The notes beneath the pieces were generated by a model. It was given only the letters and a program-made list of their open reading frames with translations, ran no database searches and was not told where the DNA came from. A DNA stretch of 64,000 bases from NCBI RefSeq assembly GCF_016862275.1, contig NZ_BOMQ01000044.1, forward strand, positions 32,753 to 96,752, written 5' to 3'. This DNA comes from Actinoplanes nipponensis. Its GTDB lineage: Bacteria > Actinomycetota > Actinomycetes > Mycobacteriales > Micromonosporaceae. Both the position numbers and the translations under genes were made by a program. Shown in pieces: positions 44,861 to 53,059 of this stretch. Every line of letters starts with the position of its first letter. The stretch's first letter is position 1.

Positions 44861-46093
44861 GTGAGCCAGCCCGAGCAGCCGAGTGCGGCGGCGAAGTCGA
44901 GCGCCGACGAGCCCTGGCCGGTCCGCGTCGTCAGCCAGAAGGTCGGCGCCTGGATCGCGAAGCTGGGCTGGGTGTGGGTGGACGGCCAGGTCGCGCAGAT
45001 CAGCCGCCGGCCGGGCGCCAGCGTGGTGTTCCTGACCCTGCGCGACCCGTCGGCCGACCTCAGCCTCACCGTCACGGCGCACCGCGACGTGCTCGACGCC
45101 GGTGCGCCGGAGCTGGCCGAGGGCGCCCGGGTCACGCTGCACGCCAAGCCCGAGTTCTATCCGGCCCGCGGCTCGCTCAGCCTGCGCGCCGACGAGATCC
45201 GCCAGGTCGGCCTGGGCGAGCTGCTGGCCCGGCTGGAACGGCTGAAGAAGCTGCTCGGCGCCGAGGGCCTGTTCGCCCGCGAGCGCAAGCGCCGGCTGCC
45301 GTTCCTGCCGCAGCGGGTGGGCCTGATCACCGGCCGGGCCTCGGCGGCCGAGCGCGACGTGCTGATGAACACCCGCCGGCGCTGGCCGTCGGTCGACTTC
45401 CGGGTGATCAACGTGCCCGTGCAGGGGCCCACGGCGGTGCCCCAGATCATCGACGCGCTCAAGGTGCTCGACAACGACGACACGGTGGACGTGATCGTGC
45501 TGGCCCGCGGCGGTGGCAGCGTCGAGGACCTGCTGCCGTTCTCGGACGAGGCGCTGTGCCGGGCGGTGTTCGGCTGTCGCACCCCGGTGGTCAGCGCGAT
45601 CGGCCACGAGACGGACGCGCCGCTGGTCGACTACGTGGCCGACGCGCGGGCGTCCACCCCGACCGACGCGGCCAAGCGGATCGTGCCCGACCTGGGCGAG
45701 GAGACGGCCCTGATCCAGCAGGCCCGCCGCCGGCTGGACCGGGCGGTCGGCGCCCTGCTCGACCGGGAGACCCACCGGCTGGAGGCCTGGCGCTCGCGGC
45801 CGGTGCTGGCCCGCCCGGAGGTCCTGGTGGACCAGCGCGCCGGCGAGGTGACCGCGCTGCGGGACCGCGCCACGCGCAGCCTCGACCAGCGGCTGCGCCG
45901 CGCCGACGACGAGCTGCGGCACACCCTGGCCCGGCTGCGGGCGCTGTCGCCGCGGGCCACGCTGGAACGCGGGTACGCGATCGTGCAACGAGCCGACGGC
46001 CACGTGGTCCGGGCCGCCGGCGAGGTGGGGACGGGCGACGTTCTCCGGGTACGGCTGGCCGACGGCGAGCTCCGAGCGGAAGTGCGGGAATGA
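44861..46093 (+). CDS. xseA: Exodeoxyribonuclease VII large subunit
   Basis: A 410-residue subunit of ExoVII, which degrades single-stranded DNA. An N-terminal OB fold is seen (LGWVWVDGQVAQISRRPGA, VVFLTLRDPSADLSL), then the catalytic core with GLITGRASAAERDVLMNTRRRW, VIVLARGGGSVEDLLPFSDEALCRAVF and IGHETDAPLVDYVADARASTPTDAA (given by these pieces), and a C-terminal coiled coil and strand ATLERGYAIVQRADGHVV. The stop overlaps the xseB start by 4 nt (ATGA). Confidence 0.95.
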   Translation: MSQPEQPSAAAKSSADEPWPVRVVSQKVGAWIAKLGWVWVDGQVAQISRRPGASVVFLTLRDPSADLSLTVTAHRDVLDAGAPELAEGARVTLHAKPEFYPARGSLSLRADEIRQVGLGELLARLERLKKLLGAEGLFARERKRRLPFLPQRVGLITGRASAAERDVLMNTRRRWPSVDFRVINVPVQGPTAVPQIIDALKVLDNDDTVDVIVLARGGGSVEDLLPFSDEALCRAVFGCRTPVVSAIGHETDAPLVDYVADARASTPTDAAKRIVPDLGEETALIQQARRRLDRAVGALLDRETHRLEAWRSRPVLARPEVLVDQRAGEVTALRDRATRSLDQRLRRADDELRHTLARLRALSPRATLERGYAIVQRADGHVVRAAGEVGTGDVLRVRLADGELRAEVRE

Positions 46094-46293
46094 CGGACGA
46101 GAAACTCAGTTATGAGCAGGCCCGTACCGAGCTGGCCTCGGTGGTGGAACGGCTGGAGCAGGGCGGCAGCTCGCTGGAGGAGTCGCTGGCCCTGTGGGAA
46201 CGCGGCGAGAAGCTGGCGGACGTCTGCCAGCGCTGGCTCGACGGCGCCCGGGAACGCATCGAGGCGGCCCGCGCCGCCCGTACCGACGGCTGA
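46090..46293 (+). CDS. xseB: Exodeoxyribonuclease VII small subunit
   Basis: A 67-residue helical partner of XseA. It carries the family pattern LSYEQARTELASVVERLEQG, SLEESLALWERGEKLADVCQ and a short tail. Small and large subunits assemble in unequal ratio on the large subunit's coiled coil. Coupled to xseA through a 4-nt overlap. It ends 3 bp from the convergent DUF4245 stop. Confidence 0.94.
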   Translation: MTDEKLSYEQARTELASVVERLEQGGSSLEESLALWERGEKLADVCQRWLDGARERIEAARAARTDG

Positions 46294-46296
46294 GGC

Positions 46297-46884
46297 TCAC
46301 CGCAGCGACGCGGCGAAGGTCTCCAGGTTCTCGGACCCTTCCAGGCCGACCACGATGATGGTGCGCCCCTTCTCCAGCAGGATGAGGGCGTTCTCGCCGT
46401 CCCGGGCGTCGTAGCGCTGCCAGGTGCGGGCGCCGTCGCTGAAGGTGCTGACCGCCTTGGGGTCGTCGCCCAGCTCCACCGGGAGCAGCTCGGCCGTGGG
46501 GACGCTGCTCTCGACCAGCTGGACGGGGTCGTTGTCCGGGTCGACCCAGCCGAGCCGCAGCGTGGCCCCGCCGGTGTCGCGCTTGAAGGTGGCGCTCACC
46601 GCGTGCCAGTCGTCGCCCAGCCCCTGCGGCACCACCACCGGGAAGACGGCCGCGCTGCGCGCCTGCTGGATCGTGGCGGCCGGGTCGATGCCGATCGGCT
46701 TGTCGCCGTTCAGCACGACCCGGTAGAAGATCAGCAGCAGCGCGATCGGCACCAGCAGGATGCCGAGCGACAACGCCATGTCGCGCGGGGAACGGCCGCC
46801 GCGCTTGCCGGTGGTGACGGGCTCGGCGGCCGCCTCGGGCGCCGGTGCTGCTTCGGGGGTGGTCACCTCTCCATTGTTAACCAT
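46297..46884 (-). CDS. DUF4245 membrane-anchored protein
   Basis: A 195-residue protein with a cytosolic Pro/Ala-rich N-terminus, one transmembrane helix at about residues 38-58 (LSLGILLVPIALLLIFYRVV), and an extracytoplasmic DUF4245 domain: FPVVVPQGLGDDWHAVSATF, LRLGWVDPDN and GARTWQRYDARDGENALILL. This family sits next to glpX throughout actinobacteria, as here, but has no defined function. Start may be ATG 46884 or GTG 46866. Confidence 0.85.
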   Translation of the reverse strand: MVNNGEVTTPEAAPAPEAAAEPVTTGKRGGRSPRDMALSLGILLVPIALLLIFYRVVLNGDKPIGIDPAATIQQARSAAVFPVVVPQGLGDDWHAVSATFKRDTGGATLRLGWVDPDNDPVQLVESSVPTAELLPVELGDDPKAVSTFSDGARTWQRYDARDGENALILLEKGRTIIVVGLEGSENLETFAASLR

Positions 46885-46962
46885 GTCGCGGACGCGGGAC
46901 TTCGCGCACAGCCGCGTGTGAGGATCGGTGCACCACACCCGCACCGTCGCGAGGAGGCCCCC

Positions 46963-47988
46963 ATGCCCGTAGCGCAGAACCCGCAGGATCTCGACCGCAA
47001 CATCGCCCTCGACCTGGTCCGTGTCACCGAGGCCGCCGCCATGGCCGCCGGCCGCTGGGTCGGCCGGGGCGACAAGGAGGGCGGCGACGGCGCCGCCGTC
47101 GACGCCATGCGCAAGCTCATCAACTCGATCCAGATGCGCGGCGTCGTCGTGATCGGCGAGGGCGAGAAGGACAACGCCCCGATGCTGTACAACGGCGAGG
47201 AGGTCGGTGACGGCACCGGGCCGGAGGTGGACGTGGCCGTCGACCCGGTCGACGGCACGACGCTGATGAGCAAGGGGATGCCGGGCGCGGTCGCCGTGCT
47301 GGCCGTCGCCGAGCGCGGCGCGATGTTCGATCCGAGCGCCGTCTTCTACATGGAGAAGATCGCCGTCGGGCCGGACTGCGCCGACGTCATCGACATCAAC
47401 GCGGGCGCGACCGAGAACCTGCGCCGCATCGCCAAGGCCAAGCGCTCCAGCGTCTCCGACGTGACCGTGTGCATCCTGGACCGGCCCCGGCACCAGAAGC
47501 TGGTCGAGGAGGTACGCGCGGCCGGCGCGAACATCAAGTTCATCTCCGACGGCGACATCGCCGGCGCCATCTCGGCGGCCCGCACCGAGTCGGACGTCGA
47601 CGTGCTGATGGGCATCGGCGGCACGCCCGAGGGCATCACCGCGGCGTGCGCGCTGAAGTGCCTCGGCGGGGAGATCCAGGCCAAGCTCTGGCCGCTGGAC
47701 GACTCCGAACGCGAGAAGGCCCGCGCCGGCGGGCACGACCTGGACCGGGTGCTGACCACCGACGACCTGGTCACCGGGGACAACTGCTTCTTCGTGGCCA
47801 CCGGCGTGACCTCGGGCGACCTGCTCAAGGGCGTGCGGTACCGGGCCGGCGGGGCGCACACCCAGTCCATCGTGATGCGGAGCAAGAGCGGCACGATCCG
47901 GGTCATCGACTCGTACCACCGGCTGGAGAAGCTCGCGCTGTACTCGGCGGTCGACTTCGACGGGCACCTGCCGACGGTGCGTGAGTGA
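46963..47988 (+). CDS. glpX: Class II fructose-1,6-bisphosphatase
   Basis: A 341-residue metal-dependent phosphatase of gluconeogenesis that converts fructose-1,6-bisphosphate to fructose-6-phosphate. Motifs are VIGEGEKDNAPMLYNGEEVG, the phosphatase signature DPVDGTTLMSKG and the GlpX-specific YMEKIAVGP and GIGGTPEGITAACALK. GAGGAGG precedes ATG 46963. In actinobacteria this class is usually the main FBPase. Together with pckG at 57 kb it supplies two gluconeogenic steps within this window. The stop overlaps the transporter start (GTGA). Confidence 0.96.
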   Translation: MPVAQNPQDLDRNIALDLVRVTEAAAMAAGRWVGRGDKEGGDGAAVDAMRKLINSIQMRGVVVIGEGEKDNAPMLYNGEEVGDGTGPEVDVAVDPVDGTTLMSKGMPGAVAVLAVAERGAMFDPSAVFYMEKIAVGPDCADVIDINAGATENLRRIAKAKRSSVSDVTVCILDRPRHQKLVEEVRAAGANIKFISDGDIAGAISAARTESDVDVLMGIGGTPEGITAACALKCLGGEIQAKLWPLDDSEREKARAGGHDLDRVLTTDDLVTGDNCFFVATGVTSGDLLKGVRYRAGGAHTQSIVMRSKSGTIRVIDSYHRLEKLALYSAVDFDGHLPTVRE

Positions 47989-48992
47989 CCCAGACCTCGA
48001 CTGAGCGGCTCACCGTCTCCACGGGGCGCAAGGCCGCCGGGGTGGGTCTCGCGGTGGTCGCGGGGGTTGCGCTCGCCGTGCAGTCGAGGATCAACGGCGA
48101 GCTCGCCGTACGCCTGAACGACCCGATCGGCGCCGCCACCTTCTCGTTCGGCTCCGGTCTGCTGGTGCTGGCGGTGCTCGTGCCGCTGCTGCCGGCCGGC
48201 CGGGCCGGGCTGGGCCACCTGCGCACCGCCCTGCGCGAGGGACGGATCCGGGGCCGGCAGTGCGTCGGCGGCATGTGCGGCGGTTTCCTGGTCGCCACCC
48301 AGGGCCTGACCGTGCCCACGCTCGGCGTGGCGGTGTTCATCGTCGCCCTGGTCGCCGGCCAGTCGTCGAGCAGCCTGCTGGTGGACCGGGCCGGCGCCGG
48401 GCCGGGCGGCGCGCAGCCGGTGACCACGCCGCGGCTGGCCGGCGCGGTCCTGACGGTCTGCGCCGTGCTGTTGGCTGTCGGCGACCGGATCGGGCATCCG
48501 GGCGCCCTGGTGCTGGCCGTGCTGCCGCTGGTGGCGGGCATCGGCATCGCCTGGCAGCAGGCCGTGAACGGCCACGTCCGGGTGGTCTCCGGCAGCGCGA
48601 TGGTCGCCGGCCTGGTCAACTTCGCCGCGGGCACGGCGGTGCTGCTGGTCGCGTTCGCGGTGTCGGTGGCCGTGCGCGGCCGGCCGGACCACCTGCCGCC
48701 CGGCCCGTGGTGGCTGTACGTCGGCGGCACCCTGGGCATCGTCTTCATCGCGGTGGGCGCCGTCGTGGTCCGCTGGACGGGGGTGCTGCTGCTCGGGCTG
48801 GGAATGATCTCCGGGCAGGTCACCGGCGCGCTGCTGCTGGACGTGATCGTGCCCGGCGACGCGGGCCGCCCGGGCTGGAACACGGTGCTCGGCGCGGCCC
48901 TGACGCTGGTCGCGGTGGCCGTCGCGGTCGGGCCGGGCCGGCGGGGACCCCGGCCGGCTCAGAGGTCGGTGAGGGTGCTGCCCGGGCCGTAG
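47985..48992 (+). CDS. DMT-superfamily transporter (YdcZ/DUF606 type)
   Basis: A 335-residue membrane protein with about ten helices arranged as two DUF606 repeats (first starts GVGLAVVAGVALAVQSRING, second LVLAVLPLVAGIGIAWQQAV). The QSRINGELA and QQAVNGHV segments at matching places show the internal duplication. Substrates of this group are mostly unknown. GTG 47985 overlaps the glpX stop by 4 nt. The 3' end overlaps the convergent rhomboid gene by 34 bp. Confidence 0.85.
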   Translation: MTQTSTERLTVSTGRKAAGVGLAVVAGVALAVQSRINGELAVRLNDPIGAATFSFGSGLLVLAVLVPLLPAGRAGLGHLRTALREGRIRGRQCVGGMCGGFLVATQGLTVPTLGVAVFIVALVAGQSSSSLLVDRAGAGPGGAQPVTTPRLAGAVLTVCAVLLAVGDRIGHPGALVLAVLPLVAGIGIAWQQAVNGHVRVVSGSAMVAGLVNFAAGTAVLLVAFAVSVAVRGRPDHLPPGPWWLYVGGTLGIVFIAVGAVVVRWTGVLLLGLGMISGQVTGALLLDVIVPGDAGRPGWNTVLGAALTLVAVAVAVGPGRRGPRPAQRSVRVLPGP

Positions 48993-49621
48993 AGCGCCGG
49001 GGTCGGGCGTGGCCGGCGCCGGCGGAAGAGGATCGCCGACACCACGCCGCCGAGCAGGCCCAGCAGGTGCCCCTGCCAGGAGATGGGCTGGTCGGTCGGG
49101 AGCACGTTGTAGAGCTGGTACCAGTACAGCAGGCCGATGAACGCCGCCACGCCCAGGTTCCACCAGCTGCGCTCCACGAAGCCGCGGGCGAACAGCAGGC
49201 CGAGGTAGCCGAAGACCACCCCGCTGGCCCCGACCACGACGCTGCTGGGATCCCCGATGATCCACACGCCGAAGCCGCTGACCAGCACGATCACCAGCGT
49301 CGACCAGAGGAAGCGGCGGGTGCCGCCGGCCAGGGCGAACGTGCCGACCAGGATCAGCGGGATGCTGTTGCCGTAGAGGTGGTCCCAGCCGGCGTGCAGG
49401 AACGGGCTGAAGATGATCCCGTCGAGCCCGTCGATGCGGTGCGGGATGATGCCGCCCGCCACGTCGAGGCGGCCGGCCCCGAGGCCGACGTCGATGGCCT
49501 CGATCAGGAAGAGCACCGGGATGACCGCGCACATGGCCACGAAGGCGCGGCCGATGGACGCGAAGAAGGCCTCCGTGCCGAATCTCGCGGCCTGGTCCTC
49601 GCGCTCTCCGGGATAGCTCAT
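48959..49621 (-). CDS. Rhomboid family intramembrane serine protease
   Basis: A 220-residue protein with six or seven helices. The catalytic serine motif is in SSVVVGASGVVFGYLG (GASG) and the histidine in ISWQGHLLGLLGGVVSA; the loop FLHAGWDHLYGNSIPL is the typical H-A-x-x-x-H-x-x-x-N region. It cleaves membrane proteins within their helices; the substrate is unknown. ATG 49621 (MSYPGERED) is preferred, with AACCAT 6 nt upstream. Confidence 0.92.
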   Translation of the reverse strand: MSYPGEREDQAARFGTEAFFASIGRAFVAMCAVIPVLFLIEAIDVGLGAGRLDVAGGIIPHRIDGLDGIIFSPFLHAGWDHLYGNSIPLILVGTFALAGGTRRFLWSTLVIVLVSGFGVWIIGDPSSVVVGASGVVFGYLGLLFARGFVERSWWNLGVAAFIGLLYWYQLYNVLPTDQPISWQGHLLGLLGGVVSAILFRRRRPRPTPALYGPGSTLTDL

Positions 49622-49681
49622 CCCCCGATGGTTGCCGATCGGCGCCAGTGACGCCAACCAGGTGTGGCGGATCGGACGCGT

Positions 49682-50470
49682 TCAGCTCAGTTTCCGCACG
49701 GCCGCCCGGATGTCGGCCTGGAACCGGGACACCTGCGTGTAGACCCCGGGGTACGCGCGACGGGCGCAGCCGAGGCCGAAGCTGACGATGCCGACCTGCA
49801 CCCAGCGGCGGTCGGCCGTCCGGTGCACCATCGGGCCGCCGGAGTCGCCCTGGCAGGTGTCGACGCCCCGCCCGCCGGCACAGATCGCCTCGTCCAGGAC
49901 GAGGTCCACACCGACCTTGCGGTACGCCTTCGCGCACTGCTTGTCGCCGACGACGCCGACCGTGCCGTAGCGCAGTCTGTGCTGCTGGCGTACGGACTTC
50001 TCGCTGGTCTGACCCCAGCCGAGGATGGTCATAGGCCCGGTCTCGTCGGCGCCGCCGCGGCTGAGCTCCAGCACCGGCAGGTCGAGCGGGCGGTCGAGTC
50101 GGACCAGGGCCCAGTCGTCGCCGCGGGTCTCGTCGCGGAAGCCGCGCGCCCGCACGACCGCGACCGAGCGCGCGGTGACGGCGGCGTCGGACTTGAGGTC
50201 GGTGGTGCCGGCGATGACGCCGATGGTGGTGTCCTTGCCGGAGCCGGTCACGCAGTGACCAGCGGTGAGCACGACGCGGGGCGCGGTCAGCACGCCGCCG
50301 CACCCCATGGACAGGCGCACCATCCACGGGAACAGTCCGGGTGGCGCCAGGGTGCCGCCGACGACTTCGCGGACGGGTTCGCCGAGGTCAGAGGCCCGGG
50401 CCGCGGTCTGGCCGGAGAGCAAACCGGCGAGAACCCCGACCACGACCAGCGACGCGACTTTCCGGACCAT
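49682..50470 (-). CDS. Secreted trypsin-like serine protease
   Basis: A 262-residue exported S1 protease. The signal peptide runs to about residue 25 (LVVVGVLAGLLSGQTAARA), followed by a short pro-segment and the mature start VVGGTLAPPGLFPWMV. The catalytic triad is visible as LTAGHC (His), GDDWALVRLDRPLDL (Asp) and CQGDSGGPMVHR (Ser); Asp in VDTCQGD suggests trypsin-like specificity for Arg/Lys. Six cysteines pair as expected. ATG 50470 gives the canonical signal peptide; an upstream in-frame start at 50491 is possible. Confidence 0.93.
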   Translation of the reverse strand: MVRKVASLVVVGVLAGLLSGQTAARASDLGEPVREVVGGTLAPPGLFPWMVRLSMGCGGVLTAPRVVLTAGHCVTGSGKDTTIGVIAGTTDLKSDAAVTARSVAVVRARGFRDETRGDDWALVRLDRPLDLPVLELSRGGADETGPMTILGWGQTSEKSVRQQHRLRYGTVGVVGDKQCAKAYRKVGVDLVLDEAICAGGRGVDTCQGDSGGPMVHRTADRRWVQVGIVSFGLGCARRAYPGVYTQVSRFQADIRAAVRKLS

Positions 50471-50500
50471 CCAGACATTTGACCACGGCACCCGACGCCA

Positions 50501-50536
50501 GCGGGGGTACGCGCCGAAGCGCGTACCCCCGCTTTT
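50501..50536. terminator. Strong hairpin terminator
   Basis: A 14-bp perfect stem (50501-50514 with 50519-50532) and a CGAA loop, followed by TTTT on the plus strand. It lies between the minus-strand lytic transglycosylase gene and the next minus-strand gene, so it should end the transglycosylase transcript. Confidence 0.8.
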
Positions 50537-50548
50537 GTCACGCCGGGA

Positions 50549-51262
50549 TCAGTACCAGCCCGTGTTCTGCGAGTGCGACCACGCGTTGCACGGGGTGTTG
50601 TAGCGGCCCTTGATGTAGCCGAGGCCCCACTTGATCTGGGTGGCCGGGTTGGTCTTCCAGTCGCCCCCCTCGGACGCCATCTTGCTGCCCGGCAGGGCCT
50701 GCGGGATGCCGTACGCGCCGGAGCTGGCGTTGGAGGCGCGGTGGTTCCAGCCGCTCTCCTTCTTCCACAGCTTGTCCAGGCACGGGAACTGGTCGATCTT
50801 GAAGCCCTCGCTGAGCATGATGGCGCAGCCGGTGGCCCGGTTGCCGCTGTACTCGTCGCAGGAGGACGGGATGTCGCCGGTGTAGGGCACCGTGCCGCCG
50901 GAGCCGGAGGAGGATTCGGCCTTCTTCTTGGCCTCGGCCGCCTTCTTCTCGGCGGCCTTCTTCTCGATCAGCTTCTTCTCGACGGTGCGGGCCTTGCCGG
51001 CGGCGACCTTGGCCTCGGCGGCGGCCTTGGTGGCCGCCTCGCCCTCGGCCTGCCGCTGATACGCACGAGCTGCCGCATGCCGGCCGTGCCGCTCCTTGAG
51101 GAGCTGCATCTCGGCCGCGTCCGCCTGGACGACGACACTGGCCTGGGCGCTTCGCGCCTGGACTTCCTGGTCCTTGCCGAGGTAGACCCCGCCGATCACG
51201 CCTGCGACGAGCAGGCCCACCGAGGCCACACGGATTCCGACCCGGCTCCAGAGCCGATTCAC
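50549..51262 (-). CDS. Secreted lytic transglycosylase-like protein
   Basis: A 237-residue exported protein. Signal segment at residues 8-28 (GIRVASVGLLVAGVIGGVYLG), a charged helical region with repeated KKAAEKKAAEAKKK (about 45-115), then a C-terminal lysozyme-like domain: CLDKLWKKESGWNHRASN (catalytic Glu in KKESGW), SSGAYGIPQALPGSKMAS and TQIKWGLGYIKGRYNTPCNAW. It cuts peptidoglycan at the wall, likely during growth or germination. Start GTG 51262 (VNRLW) follows AAGGGAC. A CRP-like site and a long structured leader lie upstream. Confidence 0.88.
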   Translation of the reverse strand: MNRLWSRVGIRVASVGLLVAGVIGGVYLGKDQEVQARSAQASVVVQADAAEMQLLKERHGRHAAARAYQRQAEGEAATKAAAEAKVAAGKARTVEKKLIEKKAAEKKAAEAKKKAESSSGSGGTVPYTGDIPSSCDEYSGNRATGCAIMLSEGFKIDQFPCLDKLWKKESGWNHRASNASSGAYGIPQALPGSKMASEGGDWKTNPATQIKWGLGYIKGRYNTPCNAWSHSQNTGWY

Positions 51263-51470
51263 GAAGTGTCCCTTCGTTGGGGGCAATGACGCGGCAGGCA
51301 TTCACCGGGACGAATCCCGGCGACGGTTCCCGCCGCGAGCATCGTCGGCCCCTCGGGCCGCATGACGAATCGGCTTGCGCTCGCCATCGTGGCCCGTCAG
51401 TCGATCTCCGACCGGGCGGGCCACGCGAATGATGCTCGCCAGCCACCATGGCGCACCGTGAAGGGGATGT
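51263..51470 (-). promoter_or_regulatory. Structured 5' leader, candidate riboswitch (ydaO/c-di-AMP-like)
   Basis: On the minus strand a stem GCGAGCAT (51432-51439 with 51335-51342) encloses a hairpin GTGGCCCG/CGGGCCAC (51389-51396, 51417-51424). A second stem CGCGGC (51332-51337 with 51290-51295) encloses GGGAACC (51325-51331), a UUCG-capped hairpin CCGGGA/TCCCGG (51305-51320) and GGTGAAT (51300-51306). The two stems share bases 51335-51337, so they exclude each other. GGGAACC and GGTGAAT recall ydaO aptamers, which precede wall-hydrolase genes in actinobacteria, but the order of elements is not canonical. Confidence 0.4.
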
Positions 51471-51488
51471 GAAATGACGACGCCCACC

Positions 51489-51504
51489 TGTGAAATGAAT
51501 CACA
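51489..51504. promoter_or_regulatory. CRP/GlxR-type binding site
   Basis: TGTGAAATGAATCACA matches the TGTGA-N6-TCACA consensus of CRP-family proteins perfectly. It lies 227 bp before the transglycosylase start and just upstream of its structured leader. In mycobacteria and corynebacteria, CRP/GlxR sites of this type control resuscitation-promoting-factor genes, which also encode wall-lytic enzymes. Confidence 0.7.
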
Positions 51505-51601
51505 GGGCGTTTAGGCACTATTCCGGGCAAACGGCCGCCATTTCGCGCACTTTCGAGGTAGCCATTCCGTCACTTTATGTAGTTGACCTTCTTCATAGCG
51601 T

Positions 51602-51630
51602 GAGGCGGGGATCCACCGGATCCCCGCCTC
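51602..51630 (-). terminator. Hairpin terminator of the phoH2 transcript
   Basis: A 13-bp perfect stem (51602-51614 with 51618-51630) with an ACC loop, 17 bp after the phoH2 stop. No T-run. Confidence 0.8.
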
Positions 51631-51646
51631 GGCCGACAGCGGAGCG

Positions 51647-53059
51647 TTACTGCGGAATGTCCTCCAGCAGATCGGTGACGACCTCTGCGATGGGCGAGCG
51701 CTCGGACCTCGTCAGAGTGACGTGGGCGAAGATGGGATGACCCTTCAGCGCCTCGATCACGGCGGTGACGCCGTCGTGCCGGCCCACCCGCAGGTTGTCG
51801 CGCTGGGCGACGTCGTGGGTCAGCACCACCCGGGAGCCCTGCCCGATCCGGGACAGGACCGTGAGCAGCACGTTGCGCTCCAGCGACTGCGCCTCGTCCA
51901 CGATCACGAAGGAGTCGTGCAGGCTGCGGCCCCGGATGTGGGTCAGCGGCAGCACCTCCAGCAGACCCCGGGCCAGCACCTCCTCCATCACGTTCGCGTG
52001 CACCACCGCGCCCAGGGTGTCGAAGACGGCCTGCGCCCAGGGCGACATCTTCTCCGACTCGCTGCCGGGCAGGTAGCCCAGCTCCTGGCCGCCGACGGCG
52101 TACAGCGGGCGGAAGACGACCACCTTCTTGTGGCGGTTGCGCTCCATGGTCGCCTCGAGGCCCGCGCACAGCGCCAGCGCCGACTTGCCGGTGCCGGCCC
52201 GGCCGCCCAGCGAGACGATCCCGATCGACTCGTCCAGCAGCAGGTCCAGGGCGATCCGCTGCTCCGCCGAGCGGCCCCGCAGCCCGAAGGCCTCCCGGTC
52301 GCCGCGGACCAGCCGTACCGTCTTGTCCGGGTTGACCCGGGCCAGCGCCGAGCCGCGGGTCGAGTGGATCACCAGTCCGGTGTGGCAGGGCAAGGCGCCG
52401 GCGTCGTCCAGCTCCAGCTCGTCACCCGCGTACAGCCGGCCCACCTCGTCCTCGGAGAGCTCGAGATCGGCCATGCCCACCCAGGTCGGGTCGCTCGCCT
52501 GGCCGTGCCGGTACTCGTCGGCCGTCAGGCCGACCGACGCGGCCTTGACCCGCAGCGGCATGTCCTTGCTGACCAGCGTGACGTCGCGGCCCTCGGCGGC
52601 CAGCCCGAGCGCCACCGACAGGATCCGGGTGTCGTTCGCGTCGTTGCGGAAGCCGTGCGGCAGCACGCTCTGGTCGGCGTGGTTGAGCTCCACCCGCAGC
52701 GTGCCGCCCTCGTCGTTGCAGAGCACGGGCTGGTCCAGCCGGCCGAACTTGATGCGCAGCTCGTCGAGCATGCGCAGCGACTGCCGGGCGAACCAGCCGA
52801 GCTCGGGATGGTGGCGCTTGCCCTCCAGCTCGGAGATGACCACGAGGGGAATGATCACCTCATGGTCGGTGAACCGGCGGAACGCCGCCGGGTCGGACAG
52901 CAGGACCGAGGTGTCCAGGACGAAGACCCGGCCGGCTGGGGCGGGCTCCGCGTCGGCGTGCCGGTCGCGGGACGACCTGCGTCCCGTGCCGGCGCGGCTG
53001 CTGGAGACGGTGGCGGCCGGGTCGTGCGAAGCCCCGGCGTCAGTACGGCGAGATGTCAC
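51647..53059 (-). CDS. phoH2: PhoH2-type PIN-domain/RNA helicase protein
   Basis: A 470-residue protein with a PIN nuclease domain at about residues 45-180 (VFVLDTSVLLSDPAAFRRF, VVISELEGKRHH, NDANDTRILSVALGL, VTLVSKDMPLRVKA supply the acidic residues) and a PhoH ATPase domain at about 225-465 (Walker A GRAGTGKSALALCAGL, Walker B SFVIVDEAQSLERN, RGRSLHDSF). In mycobacteria this fusion unwinds and cuts RNA and is encoded behind a small antitoxin-like gene. Start GTG 53059 has GGAGCAGG upstream and overlaps a 50-codon ORF by 4 nt; in-frame ATG 53107 is less likely. Confidence 0.92.
   Translation of the reverse strand: MTSRRTDAGASHDPAATVSSSRAGTGRRSSRDRHADAEPAPAGRVFVLDTSVLLSDPAAFRRFTDHEVIIPLVVISELEGKRHHPELGWFARQSLRMLDELRIKFGRLDQPVLCNDEGGTLRVELNHADQSVLPHGFRNDANDTRILSVALGLAAEGRDVTLVSKDMPLRVKAASVGLTADEYRHGQASDPTWVGMADLELSEDEVGRLYAGDELELDDAGALPCHTGLVIHSTRGSALARVNPDKTVRLVRGDREAFGLRGRSAEQRIALDLLLDESIGIVSLGGRAGTGKSALALCAGLEATMERNRHKKVVVFRPLYAVGGQELGYLPGSESEKMSPWAQAVFDTLGAVVHANVMEEVLARGLLEVLPLTHIRGRSLHDSFVIVDEAQSLERNVLLTVLSRIGQGSRVVLTHDVAQRDNLRVGRHDGVTAVIEALKGHPIFAHVTLTRSERSPIAEVVTDLLEDIPQ

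Noticed and set aside
47346..50327. 993-codon minus-strand open frame across glpX, the transporter and the rhomboid gene
   Set aside because: It spans several well-identified genes on both strands and encodes only Arg/Gly/Pro-rich low-complexity sequence.
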